A DNA stretch of 9,681 bases from Rhodospirillaceae bacterium (GTDB taxonomy: Bacteria; Pseudomonadota; Alphaproteobacteria; UBA8366; GCA-2717185). The stretch covers positions 1-9,681 of the forward strand of contig JAPPPC010000745.1 in NCBI GenBank assembly GCA_028817685.1. Reading direction: 5' to 3'. The number at the start of each line of letters is the position of its first letter. Position 1 is the stretch's first letter. Shown here piece by piece: positions 1 through 6,339 of the stretch. The translations under genes and the position numbers were made by a program. Below the pieces are notes generated by a model. The model made no database searches. It was not told the DNA's origin and saw only the letters and a list, made by a program, of their open reading frames with translations.

Positions 1-16
1 GCGCAGGAGACGCCCC

Positions 17-805
17 ATGCCGGTCCTCTACGAGAAACGCGGTTCCATCGGAATCGTAACGTTAAGCCGCCCCAAGAACCGCAATGCCTGGGCGCCTGAT
101 TTCTACGACTCGATCGAAGAGTATTTCGCGGAAATGGAAGCCGACGACGAAATCCGCTGCGCCATCCTGACCGGCGATGAAGCGGGCGGCGCGTTCTGCG
201 CGGGCGCCAACCTGAAGGATCCCAACACCCATTCGCATCCCTCGACAGCGGACTTCATCAAAGGCCTGCCGCGGCTCAAGAAGCAGCCCTTCACCATGCT
301 GAATAATTTCGCCAAGCCGATCGTTTGCGCCGTCAATGGCTATGCCATCGGTATCGGCTGCATCATCACCTTCTGCTGCGATCTGATCGTCGCCTCGGAG
401 AAGGCCGAATGGCGGCTGCCGCAGGTCGCGCTCGGCATCATCCCGGCCTATGGCGGTTCCGCACGCCTTGCCCGCTGGATCGGTCGCGGTCAGGCGATGC
501 GCGTTGCCATGGGTTTTCCGTTAAAGGGTGAGGAAGCCCATCGGATCGGTTTGGCGCAATGGTACGTGCCGCATGACAAACTGATGGACCAGGCGATGGA
601 GGTCGCGGACCACATCGCCGGTATGCCGCCGCTCGCCGCCCGCCTTGTTAAGGAATCGATGAACCGCAGCCTCGACATCCCGAACATCACGGATGCCGCA
701 CTGGCGGACGCCTACCGTTTTATGGCGTTGGAGTTCACGGAAGATCGCGCTGAAGCCCATGACGCCTGGCGCGAGAAACGAACACCGAGTTTCAAGGGCG
801 CTTAG
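17..805 (+). CDS. Crotonase-fold (enoyl-CoA hydratase/isomerase family) protein, divergent active site
   Basis: 262 aa, the usual length of a single-domain crotonase. Family landmarks are clear: an N-terminal strand with SRPKNRNAW (17-25), the first oxyanion-hole segment AFCAGANLKD (59-68), the second oxyanion segment NGYAIGIGC (107-115), then LPQVALGIIPAYGG (134-147). By alignment from memory with rat mitochondrial enoyl-CoA hydratase, catalytic Glu144 falls on Ile116 and Glu164 on Gln136, so both acid/base residues of a hydratase are missing. The Asp used by PaaG-type isomerases is Ala144. The fold should still bind an acyl-CoA and polarise the thioester, but hydratase activity is doubtful and the reaction is unknown. 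The start is supported by AGGAG at 5-9, 7 nt upstream. The frame stays open to the window edge, so an earlier start cannot be excluded. The nearest downstream gene is on the opposite strand. Family assignment is secure; the substrate is not. Confidence 0.93.
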   Translation: MPVLYEKRGSIGIVTLSRPKNRNAWAPDFYDSIEEYFAEMEADDEIRCAILTGDEAGGAFCAGANLKDPNTHSHPSTADFIKGLPRLKKQPFTMLNNFAKPIVCAVNGYAIGIGCIITFCCDLIVASEKAEWRLPQVALGIIPAYGGSARLARWIGRGQAMRVAMGFPLKGEEAHRIGLAQWYVPHDKLMDQAMEVADHIAGMPPLAARLVKESMNRSLDIPNITDAALADAYRFMALEFTEDRAEAHDAWREKRTPSFKGA

Positions 806-889
806 GACAAGCGGCCAAAAGCCGTAAAAATCATACAGGTACCGGCGCTGCTAAATGCGATAGCTCGGCACCCGAGAAAGCGCCAACGA
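806..889. other. Short intergenic gap between convergent genes
   Basis: This 84-nt gap follows the crotonase stop. A 4-bp hairpin CGGC-CAAAA-GCCG (812-824) lies 6 nt after the stop, but it is followed by TAAAAATC rather than a T-run, so it is a poor intrinsic terminator for the + strand gene. The right end of the gap enters the stronger hairpin at 880-900. I see no reading frame with a ribosome binding site here. Confidence 0.4.
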
Positions 890-900
890 TCAGTTGGCGC
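880..900 (-). terminator. Stem-loop enclosing the stop codon of the small exported protein gene
   Basis: A perfect 8-bp inverted repeat, GCGCCAAC (880-887) and GTTGGCGC (893-900), has a 5-nt loop. Read on the - strand, the loop contains the gene's TGA stop and the stem is followed by TTTCT. This fits a short intrinsic terminator, although the T-tract is weak. It could instead act as a 3'-end stabiliser. The hairpin is seen directly; its function is inferred. Confidence 0.5.
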
Positions 901-1141
901 GCTTCTTCGCCGCCGAACCGGCCTTTTTGGCCTGCGCTTTCATGTCGCGAGACTTCATCGATTCGGTTTTCTGACTGGACTTCAAGGCATCCTGCGTGGC
1001 CCCTTGAACCGCTTCGGTGACAGCCCGGGTCGTGGCATCCGACGTCGCATTCGTCACGACCGACGCGGCGCTCTGCGCGTACACAGCCGAGATGGGCGAC
1101 AGGGCAAAAGCCAAGGCGGAAATTACTGCAATACGTTTCAT
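890..1141 (-). CDS. Small exported Ala/Lys-rich hypothetical protein
   Basis: 83 aa from the preferred start. It begins MKR, followed by a hydrophobic stretch (about residues 4-20) and a likely signal peptidase I site after AVYA, just before Gln-Ser. The predicted mature part is about 60 residues, low in complexity, rich in Ala/Thr/Ser, and ends in a basic tail (AQAKKAGSAAKKRAN) with four Lys-Lys or Lys-Arg pairs or single Lys. There are no cysteines or catalytic motifs. I do not recognise the family. The start is decided by GAGGAGG (1147-1153 on the complement): its GGAGG core is 5 nt from the ATG at 1141 but only 2 nt from the ATG at 1144. An upstream ATG at 1165 would put charged residues (MFMTEE) before the signal and lacks a good ribosome site. 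The gene appears monocistronic, with its own AT-rich upstream region and an end hairpin. Export is a confident inference; function is unknown. Confidence 0.72.
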   Translation of the reverse strand: MKRIAVISALAFALSPISAVYAQSAASVVTNATSDATTRAVTEAVQGATQDALKSSQKTESMKSRDMKAQAKKAGSAAKKRAN

Positions 1142-1165
1142 CATGGCCTCCTCGGTCATGAACAA

Positions 1166-1280
1166 AGTTTAGCCCCTTAACCTAAATATAAGCGGCTTAA
1201 CATATAGTTAAAGCGCTTTGTTGAAAGATATATTCATTTATTATTTTCAAAATGTTGCATAGTGATACTGATATTTTAAA
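1166..1280. other. AT-rich intergenic patch with several inverted repeats
   Basis: This gap is strikingly AT-rich against its GC-rich surroundings. Visible symmetry elements are TTAAC-ATATA-GTTAA (1197-1211), the perfect 10-bp palindrome AAAGCGCTTT (1210-1219), TTGAAA (1221-1226) paired with TTTCAA (1245-1250), and AACAAAG (1161-1167) paired with CTTTGTT (1216-1222). It separates the end of the thiolase-like gene from the small exported protein gene, so it probably combines a 3' end with the promoter and possible operators of the latter. No open reading frame with a ribosome site was found in it. Confidence 0.55.
1185..1212 (-). promoter_or_regulatory. Candidate sigma-70-type promoter for the small exported protein
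   Basis: On the - strand, TTTAAC (complement of 1207-1212) and TATATT (complement of 1185-1190) are separated by 16 nt. A start site near 1178 would give a leader of about 37 nt before the ATG at 1141. The match is reasonable but AT-rich DNA yields such matches by chance. Confidence 0.35.
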
Positions 1281-2825
1281 CTAAGTTGGAACGAACAAAT
1301 TTTTACCGTCAGCGTGCGTAACCGAGCCCTTACGGCCCACCTCACCGTTCTCCTGTAAATCCATCAGGGTCGCTTGATCCTGCGGCGTGTTGGCGAGGAA
1401 CCGCTGACCGCTCTCGGTCAATCGCCCGACGATCAATCCAAGTTCCGGCCCATCGGGCCGGTGCATCACGGTATAGGTTTCAATTTTCGCGCTGCCCTCG
1501 GCCTGTTCGATAAGATCCGGCTTCGGCATGGCATCAAGTTCCGCTTGATAGACACTTGGATTCTCGCGGACCCAGGCGCCTTCCGTCGGCACGGTCGAAT
1601 AGATGCCGGCAGAATGCTTCGTCACATTGTGACCGTTCGCCGTGCACAGGCCGAAACTGCCGGGCTCCGCGCGCACCTTGTTCATCATCTCCGCGATCGA
1701 GTGGGTGACATAGTTGTTGCCGGGACCGCCAAAGAAGGGCAAGCCGCCCGTCACGGTCAGCCCGCGCGGATCGTCCTCTGCGATGCCGATTTCCTGGCAG
1801 CCCATCTCGATCGCCGAAGGGAAACAGCTATACAGGTCGACATGCGCCATATCGTCGATCGTCTTGCCCGCCATATCAAAGGCTTTCGACGCCATCATCC
1901 GGATCGCCGGCGCGCTGTGGTAGTTGACGCGCTCGCTGATGAACCAATGTTCATTGGCGTCGCCGCAGCCATGCAGGAAAACCCAGCGCGACGGATCGAT
2001 GCCAAGTTCCTGAGCTTTTCCGACCGATGTCATGATCACCGCGGCGGACTGGTCAATATAGGGGTTGGAGTTCATCAGTTTGGTGTAGGGAAAGCCGATA
2101 TAGCGGTTTTCTTCCGAAACGGCGGCGATCGCATCCGAGCTGTAGCCTTCGCGCCGGGCGGCCAGCGGGTTGGCGGCCGCAACATCGGCAAACCCCGCGA
2201 GTAACCGGCCCATCGCCTGCTGATGATCCGCCACCGACCGGCCGCGATGGGCGCGGATGCCGTTCTCGACCATGGGATAGATCATGATCGGCGCGCGCAT
2301 CTCGTGCCGCTCCTCATATTCGTTGACGCCGAGGCGCGGGTCGCCGATCTCGATGAAATCGCCATAGCCGTCAGGCGCATCCTCGTGCCAATCGATCTCG
2401 ATACCCGCCTTGCGCGCGCCGCGCATGGTGCGCAATGCCTCACCACCGGCGATCAAAGCCAACTCGACCTGTCCCGCGGCGATCTCCTCCGCGGTCCGGT
2501 TGACCATGTATTGCGGCATATTTCCACCAGGGTGGGTGTACTGCAGGCGCGCCCGCGCCGCGCCCAACCGACCGGCCACGGCGGCGGGCGGATTGCTGCA
2601 TTTCCCGAAGGGCGACTGAAAGCGCCAGCTCGTATCGGTGTAGAGGCGCAGGATGCAAACCGAGTCGAGTGCCGCCAACAGCCCGTCACTTGCCCCCGTA
2701 TCCGCAGCGGCGTTACGCGCCGCACGTTCGATCATATCGATCGCGGAAGTTCCCGCCTCAGGCGGCGTGTCGAAATCGCTGACCTGGCCGGAGCCAACAA
2801 GGATGGGGGTGCGGGGATCGATCAT
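1281..2825 (-). CDS. Thiolase-like protein, TLP1 type (annotated as acetyl-CoA acetyltransferase family)
   Basis: 514 aa, longer than a classical thiolase of about 390 aa. It starts with the thiolase-like MIDPRTPILVGSGQVSD. The region where thiolases carry the nucleophilic Cys reads YTHPGGNMPQ (96-105), with no Cys. Later landmarks are HVDLYSCFPSAIEMGC (328-343), GGLPFFGGPGNNYV (360-373) replacing the GHP loop, and CTANGHNVTKHSAG (394-407). The roughly 90 residues after about 425 match my knowledge of the extra C-terminal domain of thiolase-like protein 1 (SCP2-thiolase-related; Pfam TLP1_add_C). The missing nucleophile makes ordinary thiolytic cleavage unlikely; CoA-ester binding or another Claisen-type or hydrolytic reaction is possible. 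The gene lies 29 nt downstream of the SCP2-hydrolase gene and is probably the last of its operon. Its ribosome site is weak (GAGAG, 7 nt before the ATG), so translation may depend on the upstream gene. Confidence 0.9.
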   Translation of the reverse strand: MIDPRTPILVGSGQVSDFDTPPEAGTSAIDMIERAARNAAADTGASDGLLAALDSVCILRLYTDTSWRFQSPFGKCSNPPAAVAGRLGAARARLQYTHPGGNMPQYMVNRTAEEIAAGQVELALIAGGEALRTMRGARKAGIEIDWHEDAPDGYGDFIEIGDPRLGVNEYEERHEMRAPIMIYPMVENGIRAHRGRSVADHQQAMGRLLAGFADVAAANPLAARREGYSSDAIAAVSEENRYIGFPYTKLMNSNPYIDQSAAVIMTSVGKAQELGIDPSRWVFLHGCGDANEHWFISERVNYHSAPAIRMMASKAFDMAGKTIDDMAHVDLYSCFPSAIEMGCQEIGIAEDDPRGLTVTGGLPFFGGPGNNYVTHSIAEMMNKVRAEPGSFGLCTANGHNVTKHSAGIYSTVPTEGAWVRENPSVYQAELDAMPKPDLIEQAEGSAKIETYTVMHRPDGPELGLIVGRLTESGQRFLANTPQDQATLMDLQENGEVGRKGSVTHADGKNLFVPT

Positions 2826-2854
2826 AAAAAATCTCTCAATCGTTCAAATTAGCA

Positions 2855-4087
2855 CTACGCTGACAGAATCTTGTCCAATACCGGCAATAGATATTGCCGA
2901 AACAGCGCCGGGTTCTCCGACATCGGGAAATGGCCCATCCCCTTCATCACTTCGAAGTGGGCCGCATTGGCGAGTTCCGCCACTTCGCGGCCCATCTCCG
3001 GCGTGGCCGACGGGTCGTATTCGCCGTTCAGCAGATAGAGCGGACAGGGGCTGTCCCTTAGCCCGTCGGCGAGGCCGTTCCGCAAATCGCCATGCTTGAA
3101 ATAGTATCGGATGTCGCCGAGAAAGATGCCGGGTCCACCCTGCATGTAGTGCCACATCGTCTCCCACCGTTCCGCCGAGGGCGATTGCGGCGCAATCATG
3201 CCGGCCATGGACGCTCCGGCCAGCTTGCCACCGTGTATATCCGGTCGGTGCAGCGCCTTCTCTGGCTGCGGGTCGCCCAGGCTGCGGTCTTCCGCGTACA
3301 GCGCGGATTGCAGGCCGATCGCAGCGCGGAATCGTTCGCCATGGCGCAGCGCCAGATGTAACACCGCGCGGCCGCCGATCGAACAGCCCATCACGACCGG
3401 ATCGACCAGTTTCAGCGCATCGGCCACCGCGAGGACGATTTCCATATAGCGGTCCGTAGTGAGTTCGTAGACCTCCGATTCGAAACCCGCTGGCGGCGAG
3501 GATTTGCCGTGCCAGGGCAGATCGAAGGCGATCACCCGAAAACGATCGGTGACCGCCGAATCGTTCAGGATATGGCGGAATTGGCGGCCGTCGCTACCGG
3601 CCGTATGCAGGCAGATCAGCGGAACGCCTTCGCCCGCCTCTTCGAAGTAGAGACGGTGCGGTTTGCCTTCGAGCATCAGGCGAAGGTAGCGACCGGTCAC
3701 CGGTTCAATCTCCGGCGCGTCCAGCGCGGCGGGCGGCTGATCATCGCTCAACCCCGAGAACAGCATTTCCAGCAGCATCAAGTGCTGGAAGAATTTCGTC
3801 ATGTCCCCGGTTACGGTGAGGGTCTGAGTCCGCCGCATCGCCGACAAGGTCTGAAAGCCAGGTTGCGGTGAATCCTGAAACAGTTCGGCCCAGTGCGCCC
3901 GCGTCGCCGCCATGGTGAAGTCGACGCCGCCCCCGGGCGGTGTTCCGCCGAGCTGCACACCTGCCGCATCAACTATAGCGTAGGTCACGTCGTCATCGCA
4001 TTGGATCGCGAAACGCACCGGACCGTATCCACAATGCAGGGCGAGGTTGTCATGCGCGCGCGCTTGCGCGGTCAGAAAATCGAACAT
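2855..4087 (-). CDS. Alpha/beta hydrolase with an N-terminal SCP2-like domain
   Basis: 410 aa in two parts. Residues 1 to about 115 resemble an SCP2-type lipid-binding fold: GPVRFAIQC (22-30), VDFTMAATRAHWAELF (55-70), then LTVTGDMTKFFQHL (90-103) followed by a hydrophobic helix. After a Pro/Ala-rich linker (118-130), residues 135-410 form an alpha/beta hydrolase. They carry HTAGSDG (161-167) near the oxyanion site, FDLPWHGKS (188-196), the nucleophile elbow GCSIGG with Ser236, acid Asp358 in NGEYDPS, and base His386 in GMGHFP. The triad is complete, so hydrolysis of an ester or thioester is likely, with the N-terminal domain perhaps presenting a lipid or acyl-CoA. The hydrolase call is secure; the SCP2 call rests on pattern recognition and is moderate. 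The gene starts 59 nt after the TPR gene and ends 29 nt before the thiolase-like gene. No strong ribosome site precedes the ATG. Confidence 0.9.
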   Translation of the reverse strand: MFDFLTAQARAHDNLALHCGYGPVRFAIQCDDDVTYAIVDAAGVQLGGTPPGGGVDFTMAATRAHWAELFQDSPQPGFQTLSAMRRTQTLTVTGDMTKFFQHLMLLEMLFSGLSDDQPPAALDAPEIEPVTGRYLRLMLEGKPHRLYFEEAGEGVPLICLHTAGSDGRQFRHILNDSAVTDRFRVIAFDLPWHGKSSPPAGFESEVYELTTDRYMEIVLAVADALKLVDPVVMGCSIGGRAVLHLALRHGERFRAAIGLQSALYAEDRSLGDPQPEKALHRPDIHGGKLAGASMAGMIAPQSPSAERWETMWHYMQGGPGIFLGDIRYYFKHGDLRNGLADGLRDSPCPLYLLNGEYDPSATPEMGREVAELANAAHFEVMKGMGHFPMSENPALFRQYLLPVLDKILSA

Positions 4088-4146
4088 CCCGATACATCCA
4101 AGAGGTCAATTGATCCTGAACCGACCATAATTCGCGGCACGAAGCG

Positions 4147-5604
4147 CTACAACAAGCACCCCCCGGGGATGAAGACCGGATTGTCGCGCAGGCCAGTATT
4201 GTCGCGCACGGTTGGCCGGACGCCGGCGAGTAGCGACTCAGCCCGGCCTCGTGCGTTATCAGCGCCGGGCCGGTCACCCAGACCGTCGAGCGTACGCGCC
4301 ATGAGCTTCCAGGTCATCGGACTGGTTTCCTTCAGCGCTGTGCGTTCCGCGAGCAGGGCATGGGCCAGCGAGAACCGGCCCGCCCGGATCGCCGCTTCGA
4401 TTAGGGTCAACGCGATGACGTCGCGCTGCGCGTAGCTGCCGCCGAATACGTTGCTCTTGTACCGGATCGGCTGCAACAGATCGACGACCGCGTCGTAATC
4501 CTCGCGGCTGAAGGCAAGCAGCGCACGGCAAATGGGGATACCGACATCCTTGGTCATCTGCGCGTTGGTGCCACCGCGCTCGGTCACATAACTAGCCGTT
4601 GCGGCAAGCAGTTTGGCCGCGGCCATGTCCCGCCCCGCACCTGCGAAGGCCATCATCGCATGCATGTCGTTGAAGGCGTAGTAAGTGTCTTCGGCACTGG
4701 GCTCCCAGCGGTCCGCCAGTTCGCTCCAACGATCGCTGACATCGACACCCAACAGGTTTAGCCGCCACAGCATCGACGCCGCATCCAGCTCTTCAAGCGA
4801 GATCCCGTCGGCGCTGTGGCGAATGCCGTTCTCATAAATTTCGAAAACGCGATCATACTGTTCCAGATCGAGGTAATACATCGCGGTATGCCACCAGAGA
4901 TGGATCGCGAAGCCGCAACCGACGGCCCAGTCCGCCTGCCGCTCGGTCATCCAATTAATGCCGTCTTCCTGCCTTCCCTGCATTTCCATGACATGCGCGA
5001 CCGCGTGGATCGCGTAAACGTCTTTAGGGTTCAGCTCGACCGCCTTGCGGCCGTAATCCTCGCCGCGGGCGAAGTCGCCAGCCTCCTCCAGCGAGAAAGC
5101 GTACATCCCCAGCACATAGCCGTAGCCCGGCGTATCGGCATCCCAGCCGCGCAACGCTCGGGAAATGCGGTCGCGCATCTGCGGTGCCTCGCCGAGGAAG
5201 AAATCCGTCATGTGGGCGCAGAACAGGGCAACCAGATCGCGCGGGTAGTCCAGCAGAACGGCCTCCCAGCACTCCGTCGCCTTCTCCATGTCGCCCTCGA
5301 GCCAAGCACGGATGGCTGCAATGTGCCCGCGCTCGCGCTCGTTTGCAGTCCCGGTCAGGGCCTCGGCCATCTCCACATCCCGCGCTACCTGTGGCACCCG
5401 GGCCCGCTCCGTCGTCAGCAATTGCATCTCCGCACGCAGGCAGAGCCCCAACACGAAGCCCGGTTCGGCCTCCAGCGCCTTATCGAGAACCGCGACCGGA
5501 TCGCCCCGCATGATGATCGCCAGTTTGAGCGCCTCTTCCAGACGATCGAGCGACGCCTGACTGTCGGTCGAAGTCGGAACGCCCCGGATATCCTTCAGGC
5601 CCAT
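4147..5604 (-). CDS. TTC38/StaR-like tetratricopeptide repeat protein
   Basis: 485 aa from the chosen start, close to human TTC38 at about 470. It is mostly helical with degenerate TPR units. Diagnostic segments for the TTC38/StaR-like family are HAVAHVMEMQGRQEDGINWM and, about 20 residues later, AIHLWWHTAMYYLDLEQYD, which match the conserved AHxxEMxGR and WWHxAxxYLD motifs I recall. No signal peptide or membrane segment is seen, so it should be cytoplasmic. The biochemical role of this family is not established. One member, StaR, sits in a glycopeptide antibiotic cluster. The start at 5604 is chosen because GGAG (complement of 5611-5614) sits 6 nt upstream. An ATG at 5616 is possible, and the longer frame to 5706 adds a Cys/Arg-rich stretch unlike a real N-terminus. 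It is probably the first gene of the operon with the SCP2-hydrolase and thiolase-like genes, and is divergent from the RidA-like gene. Confidence 0.88.
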   Translation of the reverse strand: MGLKDIRGVPTSTDSQASLDRLEEALKLAIIMRGDPVAVLDKALEAEPGFVLGLCLRAEMQLLTTERARVPQVARDVEMAEALTGTANERERGHIAAIRAWLEGDMEKATECWEAVLLDYPRDLVALFCAHMTDFFLGEAPQMRDRISRALRGWDADTPGYGYVLGMYAFSLEEAGDFARGEDYGRKAVELNPKDVYAIHAVAHVMEMQGRQEDGINWMTERQADWAVGCGFAIHLWWHTAMYYLDLEQYDRVFEIYENGIRHSADGISLEELDAASMLWRLNLLGVDVSDRWSELADRWEPSAEDTYYAFNDMHAMMAFAGAGRDMAAAKLLAATASYVTERGGTNAQMTKDVGIPICRALLAFSREDYDAVVDLLQPIRYKSNVFGGSYAQRDVIALTLIEAAIRAGRFSLAHALLAERTALKETSPMTWKLMARTLDGLGDRPGADNARGRAESLLAGVRPTVRDNTGLRDNPVFIPGGCLL

Positions 5605-5753
5605 TCGACACTCCATGCAATGTAAAATCCTGCATGGGAATGTGCCACGTCCATCCGCGCAGGGAAACCTGTTGAAACCCGGCATTGCCCTTCGTTGTGG
5701 GCACAAGCCACAATCGGTACGAAGTGGCTAATGAGCGTAGGGAGGAATTAGCA
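5605..5753. promoter_or_regulatory. Divergent promoter region with overlapping inverted repeats
   Basis: These 149 nt separate the TPR gene (-) from the RidA-like gene (+). Two inverted repeats overlap here: TTGTGG (5695-5700) with CCACAA (5708-5713), and AGCCAC (5706-5711) with GTGGCT (5724-5729). A weak + strand promoter candidate is TTGCCC (5685-5690), 18 nt, CACAAT (5709-5714). The first repeat would overlap its spacer and -10. GGAGG at 5741-5745, 8 nt before the ATG at 5754, fixes the RidA-like start. This arrangement suits a regulator acting on both directions, but no regulator gene lies in the window. Confidence 0.4.
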
Positions 5754-6200
5754 ATGGCGAAACGACGCGTAACACATCCGCAAGTCGGCGAACCGCCAGC
5801 CGATACCTGGTCGAACTGTCTGATCGTCGACCGGCATGTCTATATCGCCGGCATGACCGCGCGCGGTCAGGAATTCGACGGTGCCATCCAGGGCAACGAC
5901 GCCTACAGCCAGGCCGTCGCGATCTTCACCAAGATCAAGCATCTGATGGAAGCCGCTGGCGGGACCATGGACGATGTGGTCAAGGTGCTGATCTACTTAA
6001 CTGACATCGACGACCGCGACGCGGTATGGAAAGCGCGGCGCGAATTCTTCAGCGGCGACTATCCGGTTTCGACCTTGATCGAGGTCAGCAAGCTGGTCCG
6101 TCCGGAACTCTGTGTCGAGATAGAGGCGGTCGGTTACCTACCAGAGACGACGATTGACGAGAGCATGCCGGAAGAAGATGAGATCGACCATTCGGAATGA
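5754..6200 (+). CDS. RidA/YjgF superfamily protein lacking the catalytic arginine, with acidic tail
   Basis: 148 aa from the start set by GGAGG 8 nt upstream; the frame extends further upstream but without a ribosome site. The Rid fold is evident: CLIVDRHVYIAGMTA (22-36), the helix AVAIFTKIKHLMEAAGGTMDDVV spanning 54-76, VLIYLTDIDDRDAVWKAR (78-95), and the C-terminal strand ELCVEIEAVGY (118-128). Archetypal RidA hydrolyses enamine/imine intermediates using an Arg in a PARSCVEV-like motif. Here the corresponding segment is PVSTLIEV, with Ser106 at the Arg position, so deaminase activity on 2-aminoacrylate is doubtful. Rid subfamilies without this Arg are known (Rid4-Rid7 in published classifications) and have unclear functions. 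Residues 130-148 form an extra tail rich in Asp and Glu. It is a trimeric cytoplasmic protein by family precedent. Its position opposite the TPR operon suggests, but does not prove, a shared pathway. Confidence 0.92.
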   Translation: MAKRRVTHPQVGEPPADTWSNCLIVDRHVYIAGMTARGQEFDGAIQGNDAYSQAVAIFTKIKHLMEAAGGTMDDVVKVLIYLTDIDDRDAVWKARREFFSGDYPVSTLIEVSKLVRPELCVEIEAVGYLPETTIDESMPEEDEIDHSE

Positions 6201-6286
6201 GGTTCACGCTTCCGCAAGACCGATGCGGCAGGTGGTTGGCGAGTCACAAGAATTTCTTCTACTATAACGTTTGAACGCGGCCCGCT

Positions 6287-6316
6287 TTGAATCCGTCGGA
6301 ATGGGCTTCGCAATAT
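6287..6316 (+). promoter_or_regulatory. Candidate promoter of the lipoprotein gene
   Basis: TTGAAT (6287-6292) and CAATAT (6311-6316) are 18 nt apart and would start transcription near 6323, about 17 nt before the GTG start. A separate TATAAC lies at 6263-6268 without a convincing -35. The rest of the 139-nt gap (6201-6339) shows only a 5-bp hairpin, CCGCA/TGCGG (6212-6228), with no T-run. Confidence 0.35.
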
Positions 6317-6339
6317 GAAGTTTATAGGGAGAGGCTCCT

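Noticed and set aside
1374..2852. Two long + strand frames (1374-2204 and 2223-2852) opposite the thiolase-like gene
   Set aside because: Composition is typical of antisense shadows of high-GC genes (many Arg and His, no motifs), while the - strand frame has clear family motifs across its whole length.
4147..4161. The TPR protein ends GGCLL, which resembles a prenylation-like C-terminus
   Set aside because: A CaaX motif needs three residues after the Cys; only two are present, and bacterial proteins are not normally prenylated in their own cells.
4816..5625. A 269-codon + strand frame opposite the TPR gene
   Set aside because: It is the antisense of a gene with clear TTC38-like motifs; no ribosome site or domain supports it.
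5605..5706. An N-terminal extension of the TPR gene starting at 5706
   Set aside because: The extra residues are Cys/Arg/Pro-rich and unlike a TTC38 N-terminus, and the better ribosome site (GGAG, 6 nt) precedes the ATG at 5604.
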